This document shows, in pieces, positions 46,848 through 58,600 of a stretch of DNA of 64,000 nucleotides. This stretch comes from Cypionkella sp. (lineage in GTDB: Bacteria; Pseudomonadota; Alphaproteobacteria; Rhodobacterales; Rhodobacteraceae). Positions within the stretch are counted from its first letter, which is position 1. Every line of letters starts with the position of its first letter. A program made the translations under genes and the position numbers. The stretch is from NCBI RefSeq assembly GCF_028290025.1, contig NZ_JAQGKQ010000112.1:1-64000 (forward strand). The letters run 5' to 3'. The notes under the pieces are model-generated. The model worked only from the letters and a program-made list of their open reading frames with translations. It had not been told where the DNA came from and searched no databases.

Positions 46848-49712
46848 CTATTCAGCCGCCGCCCGCCGTGGTTTCAGCAGATCGCGTAGATATTGCCCAG
46901 TGTGGCTATGCGTGGCCTTACCGATGGCCTCCGGCGTGCCAACCGCAACGATCTCACCACCGCCATCGCCGCCCTCGGGTCCAATGTCGATCACCCAATC
47001 GGCGGTTTTAACCACGTCGAGGTTGTGTTCGATCACCACCACCGTGTTGCCCTGATCGACCAATTCATGCAGCACTTCCAATAGCTTGCGCACATCCTCA
47101 AAGTGCAGACCGGTGGTCGGCTCATCAAGAATGTAGAGCGTGCGACCGGTAGCGCGGCGGCTAAGTTCCTTTGAAAGCTTAACCCGCTGCGCCTCACCAC
47201 CTGAAAGCGTCGTCGCCTGCTGGCCGACCTTGATATAGCCCAGACCGACCCGGCACAATGCATCCATCTTCTCCCGAATGCTCGGCACCGCTTGAAAAAA
47301 GGCCTGCGCTTCTTCACACGTCATATCAAGAACGTCGGCTATGCTCTTGTTTTTGAACTTAACTTCCAAAGTTTCACGGTTATAGCGGTGACCCTTACAA
47401 GTTTCGCATGTCACATAAACATCGGGCAGGAAGTTCATCTCAATCTTCAAAACGCCGTCACCCTGACACGCTTCGCAGCGGCCACCCTTGACGTTAAAGC
47501 TGAAACGCCCCGCCATATAGCCACGCGCTTTCGCCTCGGGCAGCCCTGCAAACCAATCGCGGATCGGGGTAAACGCGCCCGTATAAGTTGCCGGGTTAGA
47601 GCGCGGCGTGCGACCAATCGCGCGTTGGTCAATGTCGATGACCTTGTCGAGATGCTCAAAACCCCGGATCGTCTCACACGGAGCGGGCGTTTCATGCGCG
47701 CCGTTCAGCCGAGTTGCAGCGGTTTTGTACAAGGTTTCGATGGTCAGGGTGGACTTGCCGCCGCCCGAAACGCCTGTGACGCAAACGAACATCCCCAGCG
47801 GAAATTCGGCGGTGACATTCTTCAGATTGTTGCCCGTAGCGCCAACAACAACCAGCTTTTTGCCGCTGCCCTTGCGCCGGATTTTGGGAACTGTGATCTC
47901 GCGCGCGCCGGAAAGATACTGCCCCGTCAAGCTGTTAGGGTCGGCGGCGACCTGCGCCGGCGTGCCGTGGCTGACCACAACGCCGCCATGCACCCCGGCC
48001 CCCGGCCCCATGTCGAACACGTAATCCGCCTCGCGGATGGCATCTTCATCATGCTCGACCACCAGCACCGTATTGCCCGCGTCGCGCAGGTTTTTCAGCG
48101 TTGTCAGCAAGCGATCATTGTCGCGCTGGTGCAGACCAATCGAGGGCTCATCGAGCACATAAAGCACTCCCGTCAGGCCAGAACCAATCTGGCTGGCAAG
48201 CCGGATGCGCTGGGACTCGCCGCCCGAGAGCGTGCCCGCGTTACGCGACAGCGTCAAGTAGTTCAGGCCAACGTTAACCAAAAACCCAAGCCGTTCGCGG
48301 ATTTCCTTTAGGATTGCCTTGGCAATTTCGTTCTTCTGCTTGGTCAGATATTCCGGCGCGGCGCTAATCCACGCATGTGCCTCGGAAATCGACATCTGCA
48401 CCACCTGCCCCGCATGCAAACCGCCGATTTTCACCGCCAGTGCCTCGGGTTTCAGACGGTAGCCGCCGCAAGCGCCACAGGGGCGATTGTTCTGAAACCG
48501 CTCCATCTCCTCACGGCTCCAAGAGCTATCCGTCTCGCGGTAACGGCGTTCCATATTGGGAATGACGCCTTCAAAAACGCGGGAAACTTGGTAAACCCGG
48601 CCGCCCTCGTCATAGCGGAATAGAATTTCGTCCCCACCCGAGCCGCGCAGGAATACCTGCTTGACGTTCTCGGGCAAATCCTTCCATTTTGTTTTCTTAT
48701 CAAAGCCGTAGTGCTTTGAGATCGCCTCTATGGTCTGGGTAAAATACGGGCTTTTCGACTTTGCCCAAGGTGCGATTGCCCCGCTGAGCAGGGTTAATGA
48801 CTGATCCGGCACGACGAGGCGTTCGTCAAAAAACAGCTCCATCCCCAAGCCATCGCAGACCGGGCAAGCACCGTAAGGGGCGTTAAACGAGAACAAGCGG
48901 GGTTCGATTTCGGCGATGGTAAAGCCTGAGACCGGGCAGGCAAATTTCTCGGAATAGGTGATGCGCTGCGGATCGCCTTCGCCCTCGGCTGGTGCGGTTT
49001 CAATCACCGCAATGCCATCTGCGAGGTTCAAAGCGGTGCGGAAACTGTCGGCGAGACGGGTTTCCAAGCCTTCACGCACCACAATTCGATCCACCACAAC
49101 GTCGATGTTATGACGGAATTTCTTGTCGAGAACGGGCGGTCCCTCGAGCTCATAGAACTCGCCATTAACCTTAATGCGCTGGAAGCCCTGCTTGCGCAGA
49201 TCGATAAATTCCTTGCGATATTCGCCTTTGCGGTCGCGAATAATCGGAGCGAGCAGGTAAGCGCGGCTGCCCTCGGGCATCGCCATCACCGCATCGACCA
49301 TGTCCTGCACCTGCATCGCGGTGATCGGCAGACCCGTCGCGGGACTGAACGGCGTACCGACGCGGGCGAACAAAAGGCGCAGGTAGTCATAAATCTCGGT
49401 CACTGTGCCGACCGTGGAACGTGGGTTTTTCGAGGTGGTTTTCTGCTCTATCGAGATCGCGGGGCTCAGGCCGCTGATGTGATCGACGTCGGGTTTCCCA
49501 GCCATATCAAGGAATTGCCGCGCGTAGGCAGACAGGCTTTCGACGTAGCGACGCTGGCCTTCGGCGTAGATCGTGTCGAACGCGAGGCTCGATTTGCCCG
49601 AGCCAGACAGCCCGGTGATCACCACAAACTGATCGCGCGGAATATCCACATCGACGTTTTTCAGGTTATGCTCGCGCGCGCCGCGCACTTCGATGAACTT
49701 TTGCTCAGCCAT
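46848..49712 (-). CDS. uvrA: Excinuclease ABC subunit A
   Basis: [68 protein letters not shown]; CxxC zinc motifs. Confidence 0.99.
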   Translation of the reverse strand: MAEQKFIEVRGAREHNLKNVDVDIPRDQFVVITGLSGSGKSSLAFDTIYAEGQRRYVESLSAYARQFLDMAGKPDVDHISGLSPAISIEQKTTSKNPRSTVGTVTEIYDYLRLLFARVGTPFSPATGLPITAMQVQDMVDAVMAMPEGSRAYLLAPIIRDRKGEYRKEFIDLRKQGFQRIKVNGEFYELEGPPVLDKKFRHNIDVVVDRIVVREGLETRLADSFRTALNLADGIAVIETAPAEGEGDPQRITYSEKFACPVSGFTIAEIEPRLFSFNAPYGACPVCDGLGMELFFDERLVVPDQSLTLLSGAIAPWAKSKSPYFTQTIEAISKHYGFDKKTKWKDLPENVKQVFLRGSGGDEILFRYDEGGRVYQVSRVFEGVIPNMERRYRETDSSWSREEMERFQNNRPCGACGGYRLKPEALAVKIGGLHAGQVVQMSISEAHAWISAAPEYLTKQKNEIAKAILKEIRERLGFLVNVGLNYLTLSRNAGTLSGGESQRIRLASQIGSGLTGVLYVLDEPSIGLHQRDNDRLLTTLKNLRDAGNTVLVVEHDEDAIREADYVFDMGPGAGVHGGVVVSHGTPAQVAADPNSLTGQYLSGAREITVPKIRRKGSGKKLVVVGATGNNLKNVTAEFPLGMFVCVTGVSGGGKSTLTIETLYKTAATRLNGAHETPAPCETIRGFEHLDKVIDIDQRAIGRTPRSNPATYTGAFTPIRDWFAGLPEAKARGYMAGRFSFNVKGGRCEACQGDGVLKIEMNFLPDVYVTCETCKGHRYNRETLEVKFKNKSIADVLDMTCEEAQAFFQAVPSIREKMDALCRVGLGYIKVGQQATTLSGGEAQRVKLSKELSRRATGRTLYILDEPTTGLHFEDVRKLLEVLHELVDQGNTVVVIEHNLDVVKTADWVIDIGPEGGDGGGEIVAVGTPEAIGKATHSHTGQYLRDLLKPRRAAAE

Positions 49713-49775
49713 GACCCACCCCATTCGACGCCGTATAGATAGGGTGAACCGCGTGAGTCTCCAACCGCAAAATGT

Positions 49776-49790
49776 GAACGAAGTGTGAAC
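49776..49790 (-). promoter_or_regulatory. Alphaproteobacterial LexA (SOS) box upstream of uvrA
   Basis: Reverse strand GTTCACACTTCGTTC = GTTC-N7-GTTC, 64-78 bp upstream of the uvrA start. Confidence 0.85.
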
Positions 49791-49820
49791 AATTTGTGCG
49801 GTGCGGCATATTTTGTTGCC

Positions 49821-50987
49821 TTAGTGCGAGAAATTAACCCTGCGCCGGGCCTGCCAAGCATGAATGACTATGCCCAAGCTGGAAAAGCCGATCAGGAAAA
49901 CCACAAATCCAGTGGCTCCGGCTTTGGCTAGGATCAGCGCCAGCAAGGGCGTGCCGATGGTTGTGCCAAGATTGCCAAGTTGTGCGATCGCACCTGCACC
50001 GCGGGCGCGGTCCTCGGCGGTAGGGTTGATTTGCGCGAGGCTGGCGAAACTAGCACCCTGCACCACGCCCAATGCAGCCGCCATCAACAGCGCAAATCCG
50101 GCCTCGGACGCACCCTGCCCCCATGTCAACCAGAGGCCGAGACTGGCGAGAATTGCGACTGCGAAACCTGCTTGCACGAGGCGGAAAGCGGGGATTTTTG
50201 CCAGCAGCCAGACGCCGAGAGTCATGGATACGGTGATCGACACCAAGGGCATGAACACGCCGATGAACGGCCCCCAACCGGGGGTGACCACGGCGGGAAG
50301 TAAGGTTAGGATCGCGACGTAAGTCACTGTATAACAAACAAAACCCATGGCAGGGGCGGCGATATAGGGTGAGGCGTAGATGGCGACGTGCTGGACAAGC
50401 AGGTTGCCTTGTCCCTGTATTAGGCGATGCGCGGGGTCGCGGGGCATAAGCGCAAACAGCGCGGCAAAGCACAGCAGCAGCCAGATGCCGTGCAGTTGAA
50501 AAAGCGCGCCGGGGCCGTGCAGCGCGATCAAACCGGGTGCAAAATAGGCCAGCGCCGCGTAGGTGACGCCGAAAAACGACGACCACAGCGTCATCGCCAA
50601 ACCCTGATGCCGCTGTGACGTGACGCCCGCAATCGCGGTAGGGCCAACGACCACGATGGTCAAATGCGACACGCCTTCCAACACGCGGGTTAGCATCATC
50701 AGCGGATAGCTGGGGAAATTCGATTGGATCAAGCTGACGGCTGCGCCCATTGCCAAGGCCGAGAGGATGGCGCGGCGGGGGCCAATTTTCGCCACCAACA
50801 GCCCCGCTGTGGTGCCGAAAATCAGCCCAACGATGCCGACAATCGACACCATCAGCCCAATACCGACGCCAGCATGTGCGGCATAGGTGGTTTGAAGCGT
50901 TTGATATAGAACGGATATTTTGCCGAACTGCGCTGCCGCCCCCAAACCAGCCGCCCAAAGCGCCAGAACGGTTAAAACGGCGCGCAT
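49821..50987 (-). CDS. MFS transporter
   Basis: Twelve-helix-like hydrophobic pattern; MRAVLTVLALWAAGLGAAAQFGKISVLYQTLQTTYAAHAGVGIGLMVSIVGIVGLIFGTTAGLLVAKIGPRRAIL. Confidence 0.88.
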   Translation of the reverse strand: MRAVLTVLALWAAGLGAAAQFGKISVLYQTLQTTYAAHAGVGIGLMVSIVGIVGLIFGTTAGLLVAKIGPRRAILSALAMGAAVSLIQSNFPSYPLMMLTRVLEGVSHLTIVVVGPTAIAGVTSQRHQGLAMTLWSSFFGVTYAALAYFAPGLIALHGPGALFQLHGIWLLLCFAALFALMPRDPAHRLIQGQGNLLVQHVAIYASPYIAAPAMGFVCYTVTYVAILTLLPAVVTPGWGPFIGVFMPLVSITVSMTLGVWLLAKIPAFRLVQAGFAVAILASLGLWLTWGQGASEAGFALLMAAALGVVQGASFASLAQINPTAEDRARGAGAIAQLGNLGTTIGTPLLALILAKAGATGFVVFLIGFSSLGIVIHAWQARRRVNFSH

Positions 50988-51008
50988 GGGTTACCCTTTC
51001 GGCTAATT

Positions 51009-51230
51009 TCACAGATCGGATAAAATCATCGCCCTTATCCGGGTGGCTTTTTCAAAATGGTCCAGCTTATGAGTCTTAATCCACCAAGTCGCGGCCTCTA
51101 ACAGAGCCTCGGGATCATCGTTTTTGTTGGCGAAGAATGCATAGAACGACAGCCCAACGCCGTCGCCCTTTTTTGCAATTTTGGTGTCACACACCGCCAG
51201 CGCCCTTTGTCTTGAAGCTGGCCGCATCAA
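51009..51230 (-). CDS. Small conserved protein (DUF6500-like), coupled to lpdA
   Basis: MMRPASRQRALAVCDTKIAKKGDGVGLSFYAFFANKNDDPEALLEAATWWIKTHKLDHFEKATRIRAMILSDL; start overlaps the lpdA stop. Confidence 0.7.
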   Translation of the reverse strand: MMRPASRQRALAVCDTKIAKKGDGVGLSFYAFFANKNDDPEALLEAATWWIKTHKLDHFEKATRIRAMILSDL

Positions 51231-52621
51231 AAATGCAAAGCGCGACCGTAGGCGTCCAGCACGGATTCGTGCATCATTTCCGACAGAGTTGGATGCGGGA
51301 ACACGGTGTTCATCAGGTCTTCTTCGGTTGTCTCAAGCCCGCGCGCGACGACATAACCTTGGATCAGCTCGGTCACTTCGGCGCCGATCATATGGGCGCC
51401 GAGCATTTCGCCGGTTTTGGCGTCGAAAATGGTTTTGATGAAGCCCTCAGCCTCGCCCAAGGCAATCGCTTTGCCGTTGCCGATGAAGGGAAAACGGCCG
51501 ACTTTGATCTCATAGCCCGCCTCTTTGGCGCGGGCTTCGGTTAGACCAACGCTCGCCACTTGCGGGTTGCAATAGGTGCAGCCGGCGATGGAGTTCGGCT
51601 TGATCGGATGCGGATGGCCGCCCGCGATCAGTTCGGCAACCATCACGCCTTCGTGGCTGGCTTTATGCGCAAGCCACGGCGCGCCGGCAATGTCGCCGAT
51701 TGCATAAAGCCCTTCGACGCCAGTGCGGCAGAATTCATCCGTCACGACATGAGTGCGGTCGATTTTTACGCCCAAAGCCTCTAGCCCAAGGTTTTCGGTG
51801 TTGCCGATGATGCCAACGGCGGAGATTACCGTGTCAAATTCTTGCGTCGTGGTGCCGTTGGCATCTTCGAGATGCGCCACCACTTTGCCCGGTGAGCGAT
51901 CCAGTTTCTTCACCGTGGTTTTTTCGAGAATCTTCATTCCTTGTTTGACAAAAGCTTTCGTCGCGAAGGCCGAAACCTCTGCATCCTCTACCGGCAGCAC
52001 GCGGTCCATCACTTCGACGACGGTGGTATCCGCGCCCAAGGTATTGAAGAAGCTGGCGAATTCGATACCGATGGCACCCGAGCCAATCACCAGCAGCTTT
52101 TTCGGCATCCGTTTTGGCTGCAAAGCGTGGCGGTAGGTCCAGACCAGATCGCCGTCAGCCTCAAGCCCGGGAAGTTCGCGGGCGCGCGCTCCGGTGGCGA
52201 GGATGATCGACTTCGCGGTCAACTCATCGGTGCCTTTGTCGGTTTTCACCGACACGGTGCCGACTTTCGGCAGGGTCGCAACCCCCATGAACACGGTAAT
52301 TTTGTTCTTTTTCATCAGGTGGCCAATGCCGCCGGAAAGCTGCTTGGCGACGCCGCGAGAGCGGGCGACAACGGCGTTCAGATCGAAATTGGCACCCGTC
52401 ACCGACAGGCCGAATTCTTTGGCGCGGTGCATGAGGTGAAAAACTTCTGCGCTTCGCAGCAGCGCCTTGGTCGGGATACAGCCCCAGTTCAGGCAGATGC
52501 CGCCGAGGTTTTCCCGCTCGACAATCGCCACGTTTTGGCCGAGCTGCGCTGCCCTGATGGCCGCGACATAGCCTCCCGGACCCGAGCCGATTACGATCAC
52601 GTCAAAATTTTGCGCAGCCAT
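51227..52621 (-). CDS. lpdA: Dihydrolipoyl dehydrogenase
   Basis: DVIVIGSGPGGYVAAIRAAQLGQNVAIVERENLGGICLNWGCIPTKALLRSAEV redox-active disulphide motif. Confidence 0.97.
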   Translation of the reverse strand: MAAQNFDVIVIGSGPGGYVAAIRAAQLGQNVAIVERENLGGICLNWGCIPTKALLRSAEVFHLMHRAKEFGLSVTGANFDLNAVVARSRGVAKQLSGGIGHLMKKNKITVFMGVATLPKVGTVSVKTDKGTDELTAKSIILATGARARELPGLEADGDLVWTYRHALQPKRMPKKLLVIGSGAIGIEFASFFNTLGADTTVVEVMDRVLPVEDAEVSAFATKAFVKQGMKILEKTTVKKLDRSPGKVVAHLEDANGTTTQEFDTVISAVGIIGNTENLGLEALGVKIDRTHVVTDEFCRTGVEGLYAIGDIAGAPWLAHKASHEGVMVAELIAGGHPHPIKPNSIAGCTYCNPQVASVGLTEARAKEAGYEIKVGRFPFIGNGKAIALGEAEGFIKTIFDAKTGEMLGAHMIGAEVTELIQGYVVARGLETTEEDLMNTVFPHPTLSEMMHESVLDAYGRALHF

Positions 52622-52696
52622 CTTTCCCTCCTCAGAAAAAGTAGTTTGCCCTTAAACTATATTTGAAACGCGAGCAACGCTGCCAGTGCTGCGGGC

Positions 52697-53284
52697 CTAT
52701 GCAGGGCTTGCATGGCTGGCTTTCAAGGCGGCAACCACGGTCGGATAGCCGCCCGCTTTCAGGAAATCGAGTTCTTCTGCGGTGCTTTCGCGGCCCAAAG
52801 CGGCGTTTCGGGGCGGGAAACGGCCGAACTGCGCGATGATTTCGCGATGCGCTTTGGCGTGTAGCGCCATTTCGGGATCGGACGACATGCGTTCGGTCAG
52901 CAGGGCCACCGCCTGATTTTGGTCTGCCATGTCTTCGGAATGTTCAAACGGCAGGTAAAAAAACTGCCGCTCCGGTTCCGGTGCGTCCAAATCCCAACCC
53001 TCGGCCACGGCCTTTTTCGCGGCGGCGAGGGCTTGCGGATCGGTGGCGAAGGCTTTGGCAGTGTCGCGGTGCATGTTGCGAGAAAACTGGTCGCAGATGA
53101 TCAGATAGGCCAGCGTGCCGACGGTGCCTTCGACCCAATGCTCTAGCCCGCCATCAAAAGCCGCCTGCCAGATTTCGCCAAAACGCTCCGCAATCGTGGC
53201 ATCAAGTTCAGCGCCGCCCGCGTACCAGCCTTCGGGGCCAACCTCGCCCAGCCAATAGTCAAGAATCTCAATCGGCTCAGACAT
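52697..53284 (-). CDS. DUF924 family protein
   Basis: EILDYWLGEVGPEGWYAGGAELDATIAERFGEIWQAAFDGGLEHW...LIICDQFSRNMHRDTAKAFATDPQAL. Confidence 0.92.
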   Translation of the reverse strand: MSEPIEILDYWLGEVGPEGWYAGGAELDATIAERFGEIWQAAFDGGLEHWVEGTVGTLAYLIICDQFSRNMHRDTAKAFATDPQALAAAKKAVAEGWDLDAPEPERQFFYLPFEHSEDMADQNQAVALLTERMSSDPEMALHAKAHREIIAQFGRFPPRNAALGRESTAEELDFLKAGGYPTVVAALKASHASPA

Positions 53285-53347
53285 AGGGCATTCCTCTTTG
53301 ATCTAGGGTGGCAGGTTCGCAGGCGGCTCGCAACCGCTTTGGGGCCT

Positions 53348-54574
53348 TCAACGGCGGGGTTCTTCTTGCAGCACGGCATCAACCGTTAAGGCCGAAGCTG
53401 TCGGCGTCAGGCCCGCGTAAGTGTTGGTTTGCACTGGGGCCTCGCGCTTGCCCATCCGGTAGGCGGCATAGCCCGCAAGCGCCGCAAAGAAGCCGCCGAT
53501 GATCAGGAAATAGCCTTTCGGGCCGATCAAGCCCATCAAACCGCCCGCCAACAACGGGCCAAAGATCGCGCCAAAACCGTTGAGGAAGATCAGGCCAGCC
53601 GAGGCGCCGGGCATATCTTCTTTCGAAAGGTAGTCGTTGGTGTGGGCAATCAGCAGCGAATACAATGGGTTGATGATACCACCTAGCAGGGCCGCCACGA
53701 CGACCTCTAGCACGAAGGGCAACGGAACTGCGGCGGCGACGCCCATCACCGCGGCTCCTGCGGCTGACATCCACAGGATCAGCAGGCGGCGGTCGTGACG
53801 ATCAGACAACCAGCCGACCGGGTATTGCAGCACGAGGCCGCCGACATACATCGCGGCCACAAAAACTGCGATCTGGCCGATGCTCATCGCCGACATAGCG
53901 CCATAGACCGAGGCCATGCCGAACATCGCGGCGAAAACTCCACCTGTTAGCAGCATTCCCGCGCAGCCGAGCGGCGAGGTGCGGAACAGTTGCGCAAAGC
54001 TCATGCGTTTGATGGTGTCGAAGGTTGGCGCTGGGGTGTCGGCGAGCAGGATCGGCATGAAGGCCAGTGAGACCAGCACGGATGGTATGATGAACAGACC
54101 GAAGCCGCTGGGGTCGCCCATAGCGAGCAGACCTTGGCTGGCGATGATGCCCAGCATTTGCACGATCATGTAGGCCGACAAAGCTTGACCCCGGGTTTCA
54201 TTGCTGGCTGTGTTGTTCAGCCAGCTTTCGGCGGTGACATAGATGCCCGAGAAACAAAATCCGATCAGCACGCGCATCACCGCCCAAGCCTGCCAATCCA
54301 GCATCAGCGGATACAGCACCAGCACGGCGGAAATCATTGATCCCATTGCGGAAAACACCCGCACATGGCCGACGCGACGGATCATCTCGGGGGCCATACG
54401 AGAGCCACCAAGGAAGCCCAGAAAGTAGGCTGACATCACGATGGAAAGCTCAAACGTGCTGAAACCTTCGAGCGCGCCCCGGATGCCCAGCAGCGAGCCT
54501 TGCACCCCGTTGCCGACCATCAGCAGCATGACGCCCAGCAGCAAAGGCCAGGATTGGGCGAGAACTTTCAGCAT
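53348..54574 (-). CDS. MFS transporter (YcaD-like)
   Basis: MLKVLAQSWPLLLGVMLLMVGNGVQGSLLGIRGALEGFSTFELSIVMSAYFLGFLGGSRMAPEMIRRVGHVRVF. Confidence 0.9.
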   Translation of the reverse strand: MLKVLAQSWPLLLGVMLLMVGNGVQGSLLGIRGALEGFSTFELSIVMSAYFLGFLGGSRMAPEMIRRVGHVRVFSAMGSMISAVLVLYPLMLDWQAWAVMRVLIGFCFSGIYVTAESWLNNTASNETRGQALSAYMIVQMLGIIASQGLLAMGDPSGFGLFIIPSVLVSLAFMPILLADTPAPTFDTIKRMSFAQLFRTSPLGCAGMLLTGGVFAAMFGMASVYGAMSAMSIGQIAVFVAAMYVGGLVLQYPVGWLSDRHDRRLLILWMSAAGAAVMGVAAAVPLPFVLEVVVAALLGGIINPLYSLLIAHTNDYLSKEDMPGASAGLIFLNGFGAIFGPLLAGGLMGLIGPKGYFLIIGGFFAALAGYAAYRMGKREAPVQTNTYAGLTPTASALTVDAVLQEEPRR

Positions 54575-54661
54575 CAAAGGCTCCGGTTGCGGCGGCAAGG
54601 TAGCATGATAGCGCTTGCTGGGTGATTTATTTGCGACAAATGGCGTCGGTGGCGCGGCACG

Positions 54662-55693
54662 CTATGGGATCAGCAGCGAGGCATCGCCGTAAGAGAAGAA
54701 GCGATACTGCTTGGCGACCGCATGGGCGTAGATGCGGTCCATCCGCGCCTTGCCCATCAGGGCGGAGACCAGCATCAGCAGCGTCGATTTCGGCAGGTGG
54801 AAGTTGGTCATCAGCGCATCGGCGACGCGGAACTGATAGCCGGGATAGATGAAGATATCCGTGGTGCCCGACCAAGGCTCCAGCCGCCCTGACACCGCCG
54901 CCGATTCAATCAACCGCAGCGCCGTGGTGCCGACTGGGATCACCCTGCCCCCGGCGGCTTTGGTGGCATTGATCTCGGCTGCGGCTTGCGGGCTGACCTC
55001 GCCCCATTCGGCGTGCATTTTATGGGTGGTGACGTCTTCGACCTTGACCGGCAGGAAGGTGCCTGCGCCGACATGCAGGGTGACTTCGGTGAACTGCACG
55101 CCTTTGGTTGCGAGGGCTGCGAGTAGGTCGGCGTCGAAGTGGAGGCTTGCAGTGGGGGCGGCGACGGCGCCTGCGTGGCGGGCAAATACGGTTTGATAAT
55201 CGGTGTTGTCCTGCGCATCGGCGGCGCGTTTGGCGGCGATATAGGGTGGCAGCGGCATAGCGCCTGCAAGGTTTAAGGCGGCGTCGAAATCGTCGCCCGT
55301 CAAGTTAAACTCCAACCGCAGATCGGTTTCGGATTTAGCTGCGACGGTGGCGGAAAGCTGATCGGAAAACCGGATCACCTCACCGACGTTCACCTTGCGC
55401 AGCGGTTTGGCCAATGCCCGCCAGCCTTGCGCTTGCGGTTCCAAGAGGGTGATCTCAATCTTGGCTACGGTGTCGCCGCGCTGGCGTTGGCCGAACAGCC
55501 GCGCGGGGATGACGCGAGTGTTGTTCAGCACAAGCCGATCACCGGAGTTGAATATGTCGATCAGACCAGAGACATGCAGATCGCGGATGCTGTCACCTTC
55601 CGCCAGCAACAGCCGAGCCGACGTGCGTGGCCGTGCTGGACGGGTGGCGATCAGCGCCTCGGGCAGGTCAAAGTCGAAATCTGACAGCTTCAT
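54662..55693 (-). CDS. queA: tRNA preQ1(34) S-adenosylmethionine ribosyltransferase-isomerase
   Basis: [70 protein letters not shown]. Confidence 0.98.
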   Translation of the reverse strand: MKLSDFDFDLPEALIATRPARPRTSARLLLAEGDSIRDLHVSGLIDIFNSGDRLVLNNTRVIPARLFGQRQRGDTVAKIEITLLEPQAQGWRALAKPLRKVNVGEVIRFSDQLSATVAAKSETDLRLEFNLTGDDFDAALNLAGAMPLPPYIAAKRAADAQDNTDYQTVFARHAGAVAAPTASLHFDADLLAALATKGVQFTEVTLHVGAGTFLPVKVEDVTTHKMHAEWGEVSPQAAAEINATKAAGGRVIPVGTTALRLIESAAVSGRLEPWSGTTDIFIYPGYQFRVADALMTNFHLPKSTLLMLVSALMGKARMDRIYAHAVAKQYRFFSYGDASLLIP

Positions 55694-58600
55694 CCGCCAC
55701 TTCCTTCTGGAGGCCGCGTTCCGATCACCGGCGCGGGGCTGCGGAAAATCTCGCGGAACATCCCCGGCGTCAGGATCGACAACGGGTTGACGCTGACTTG
55801 CGGATCTTTGGCGGTGCCGTTCAGCGCATAGTTGAAGCCAAACAGCCCCTCGCCGCGCCGGGTCAGCACTGATCCAATGCCGTTCAGCATGTAAATCGGC
55901 GAGATCGTGCCCTGCATGAACAACTCGGCAGTTGAGGTTTTGTAAACTCCCGCCATCGACACGCCGAGCGACGCCCCCACCGCCGAGCCGTGATGCACCT
56001 GCACCGCATTCGGCGTCAGCAGAAATGCGGCTTCGACATCGTTGAACAGCAGACCTTCGCCGTTTAGCTGCTCAAGTATTCCCACCACCGAAATCGCGTT
56101 CAAGAGTTCGGCCAGTACGTTGGTGTTCAGCACCCGTAGGGAGCCTATTTTGACAACGCCGTCGTAGCTACCCGCTTCGGGACGCGGTTGCAGCGTCACA
56201 TCCAAAGCGCCGCCGCGTGCCGAGGCAAAGATTCCCGCTGCCGACAGCACAGAGCCCGCATCATCAGACAGCACTCGCACCGCAGTGCCGTTGCGCGCGG
56301 GCACAACCGTGCCTTTGATCTTTGCCTTGCCGTTGACGCTGGCGATGAAATTGCCGTTCAGCCCGCCCGACAATGTGAAATCGCCACGAAAGCCGTTCAG
56401 CGCGATGGTTTCTGACACGCGCAGACTGTCGAGCCGCAGATCGAGCGGGCTGCCACCGACCTTGCCGCTGGATTTACGATCCGATGAGGCGGGCATCCGG
56501 CGCATATCGACGGTGCCGCCAGTCAGCGCCAGACCCACCGATTTGCCCACTCCGCGGCCGCGAATTTCCACTGGCGCGTCCAGCCAATCATTCAAACGCA
56601 CCCGATCAAAGCGCGCCACATCGAGACCACCCCCAGCCTTCATCGTAACCGATCCGGCGGCGTCCAGCCCTGCCGCTTTCAACGCGATGCTTTCCACCAA
56701 TGGCGGTTTGCCAAGGCGCACCTCGGCGGTCAACTGGCCACGGGCGTTTTTCGGCTTTGACCAGCCAACCTCGGGAATGGTCAGGCCGATACCGCTCAGA
56801 TCAGAGGTCAGCGACAGATGCCCCGGCTTGTCGCGCTGTAGCGCGATTTTGACCTGACCCCGGCCCTGCCCCGACACCATGCCATCGGGCAGACCCAGCC
56901 CAAACTCTGATGCCGTTGTCTGAGATAGCGTAACCGAACCCTCAATATTCGCCTTGCCCTTTTGCTCGAGTGCAAAGCCCTGCCGATAGGTCACATCAAA
57001 CGGCACAGCGCCAATTTGGCCAGCGCCGGCGATGGTAAGGCCGGTGGTATCGGCAGACACCGCCATAGTCTCAGCCGTGATCGTGCGGCCCGGCACCACA
57101 GTATCAGATGAGAACCCCGACACTGTGCCCGCCACCTGATACTGCACGTCTTTCAGCGCGATCTTTTTTTGCAACGGCATTTTCAAGTGCGTTTCTATCG
57201 CGGCGGTGCCCTTGCCCAACGTCACCGGCTGATCCGCCTTTGACATGAAGTGAAATGGCGGTTGATCCAGCAGTGACAACGCGGCGGTCAGGCTCGATTG
57301 GGTCTTGAGCGTCATCTCGGCCATTGCCGGGCGCTTGGTCACATCGGGGATCGCGAACACTGAGCCTGCCACATTGATATCGCCCCCTTCCGGCGGCGTC
57401 ACCGTGCCGCTGGACATCACCATCGTATAGGTCTGGCCATCTACCGAGGCATAGCCGTCACCCGCCTTGATCGGCGGCAGCGTTGCCAGAAACCGCACAT
57501 CGGCGTCGTTGAAATTATAGCCCAGATGCAGGCGGGGTGCTGCCCCCGGCTCTATCCGCAAGGCCGCCCGCACATCGGTCAGCGAGCCACTGAGTACATT
57601 CTTATCCACCCAAAGCCGGGTGTTCGGCAGCAGCGTCACCGGCCACAATGCCACCAGACGATCATGTTGTATCTCGTTCAACGCCAGATCAACCGAGGCG
57701 CGCCAGCCCAACTGATCGGCACCGACCTTGCCCGAGGCCGTCAGCCGCCGACCAGCTTCGGTCAACGCGAGTTGCCCCATCTCTAGCGTGAACGGTTGCA
57801 GGCGCATCCGCATGTCCAACGCGCCGTGACTGAACTCCACAGGTTCCTCAAACAAGCCTTCGGGATCAATCATCACCTGGCTGAACTCTAACTGGGTGAG
57901 GTAGGCATCCGGCACTTCGCCGGCAAGCGCGCCGGTGATACGGCTGCCATCGGCGCGCACCAAGTAACTGTGACCCTTGGCTGCCACCCGCAACGTAGCG
58001 CCTTGCACCGACAAGCCAGTCAGATCAATGCGGCCTTGGGCTGGGTCGAAATGCAGCGCCATGCTGACACTGTCAAAGGCGATCGGCTGTGCCTCGGGAC
58101 TGGGCTGCAAGGCACCCGCGCCGAAACTAAGCGACGCATCAAGCTCCGCGATTCCAGTGGCGCTGAGGGTGGTGTGGATCTCACCCGATATTGGCGCATC
58201 CACCAGCCCGGCCCAAGCGAAGGGGGCGGCGAGGGCTGCGACATCTTTGGCGGCAATGCCTTCGATCTGCGCCGAAATCCGCGCCTGATCGTCGGTCTTT
58301 TGCGAGACGATGGTCAGCACTGCCCGGGCGGAGGCGGCACCGCTGATCAGCGACAGGCTGACTTCGGCCGCCACTTCAGTCGCGCGATTGTCCAACAGCA
58401 AACGGCCATCGCCGAAATCAAACTGCCGACCCGAGCGTTGGTCTTGCAGGGTCATCGTCAACGCCTCGGCCTCAATCGTCTTCAGGCTGGCGGCACCGGG
58501 GCTGGCAAAAGCCCGGTCTATCGCGTCGAACAACTCGGGCAGATTGCGGATTTTCGGCTGCATTCCGGTGCCGCCCAAAGACAAGTCAAAATTGCCGTCG

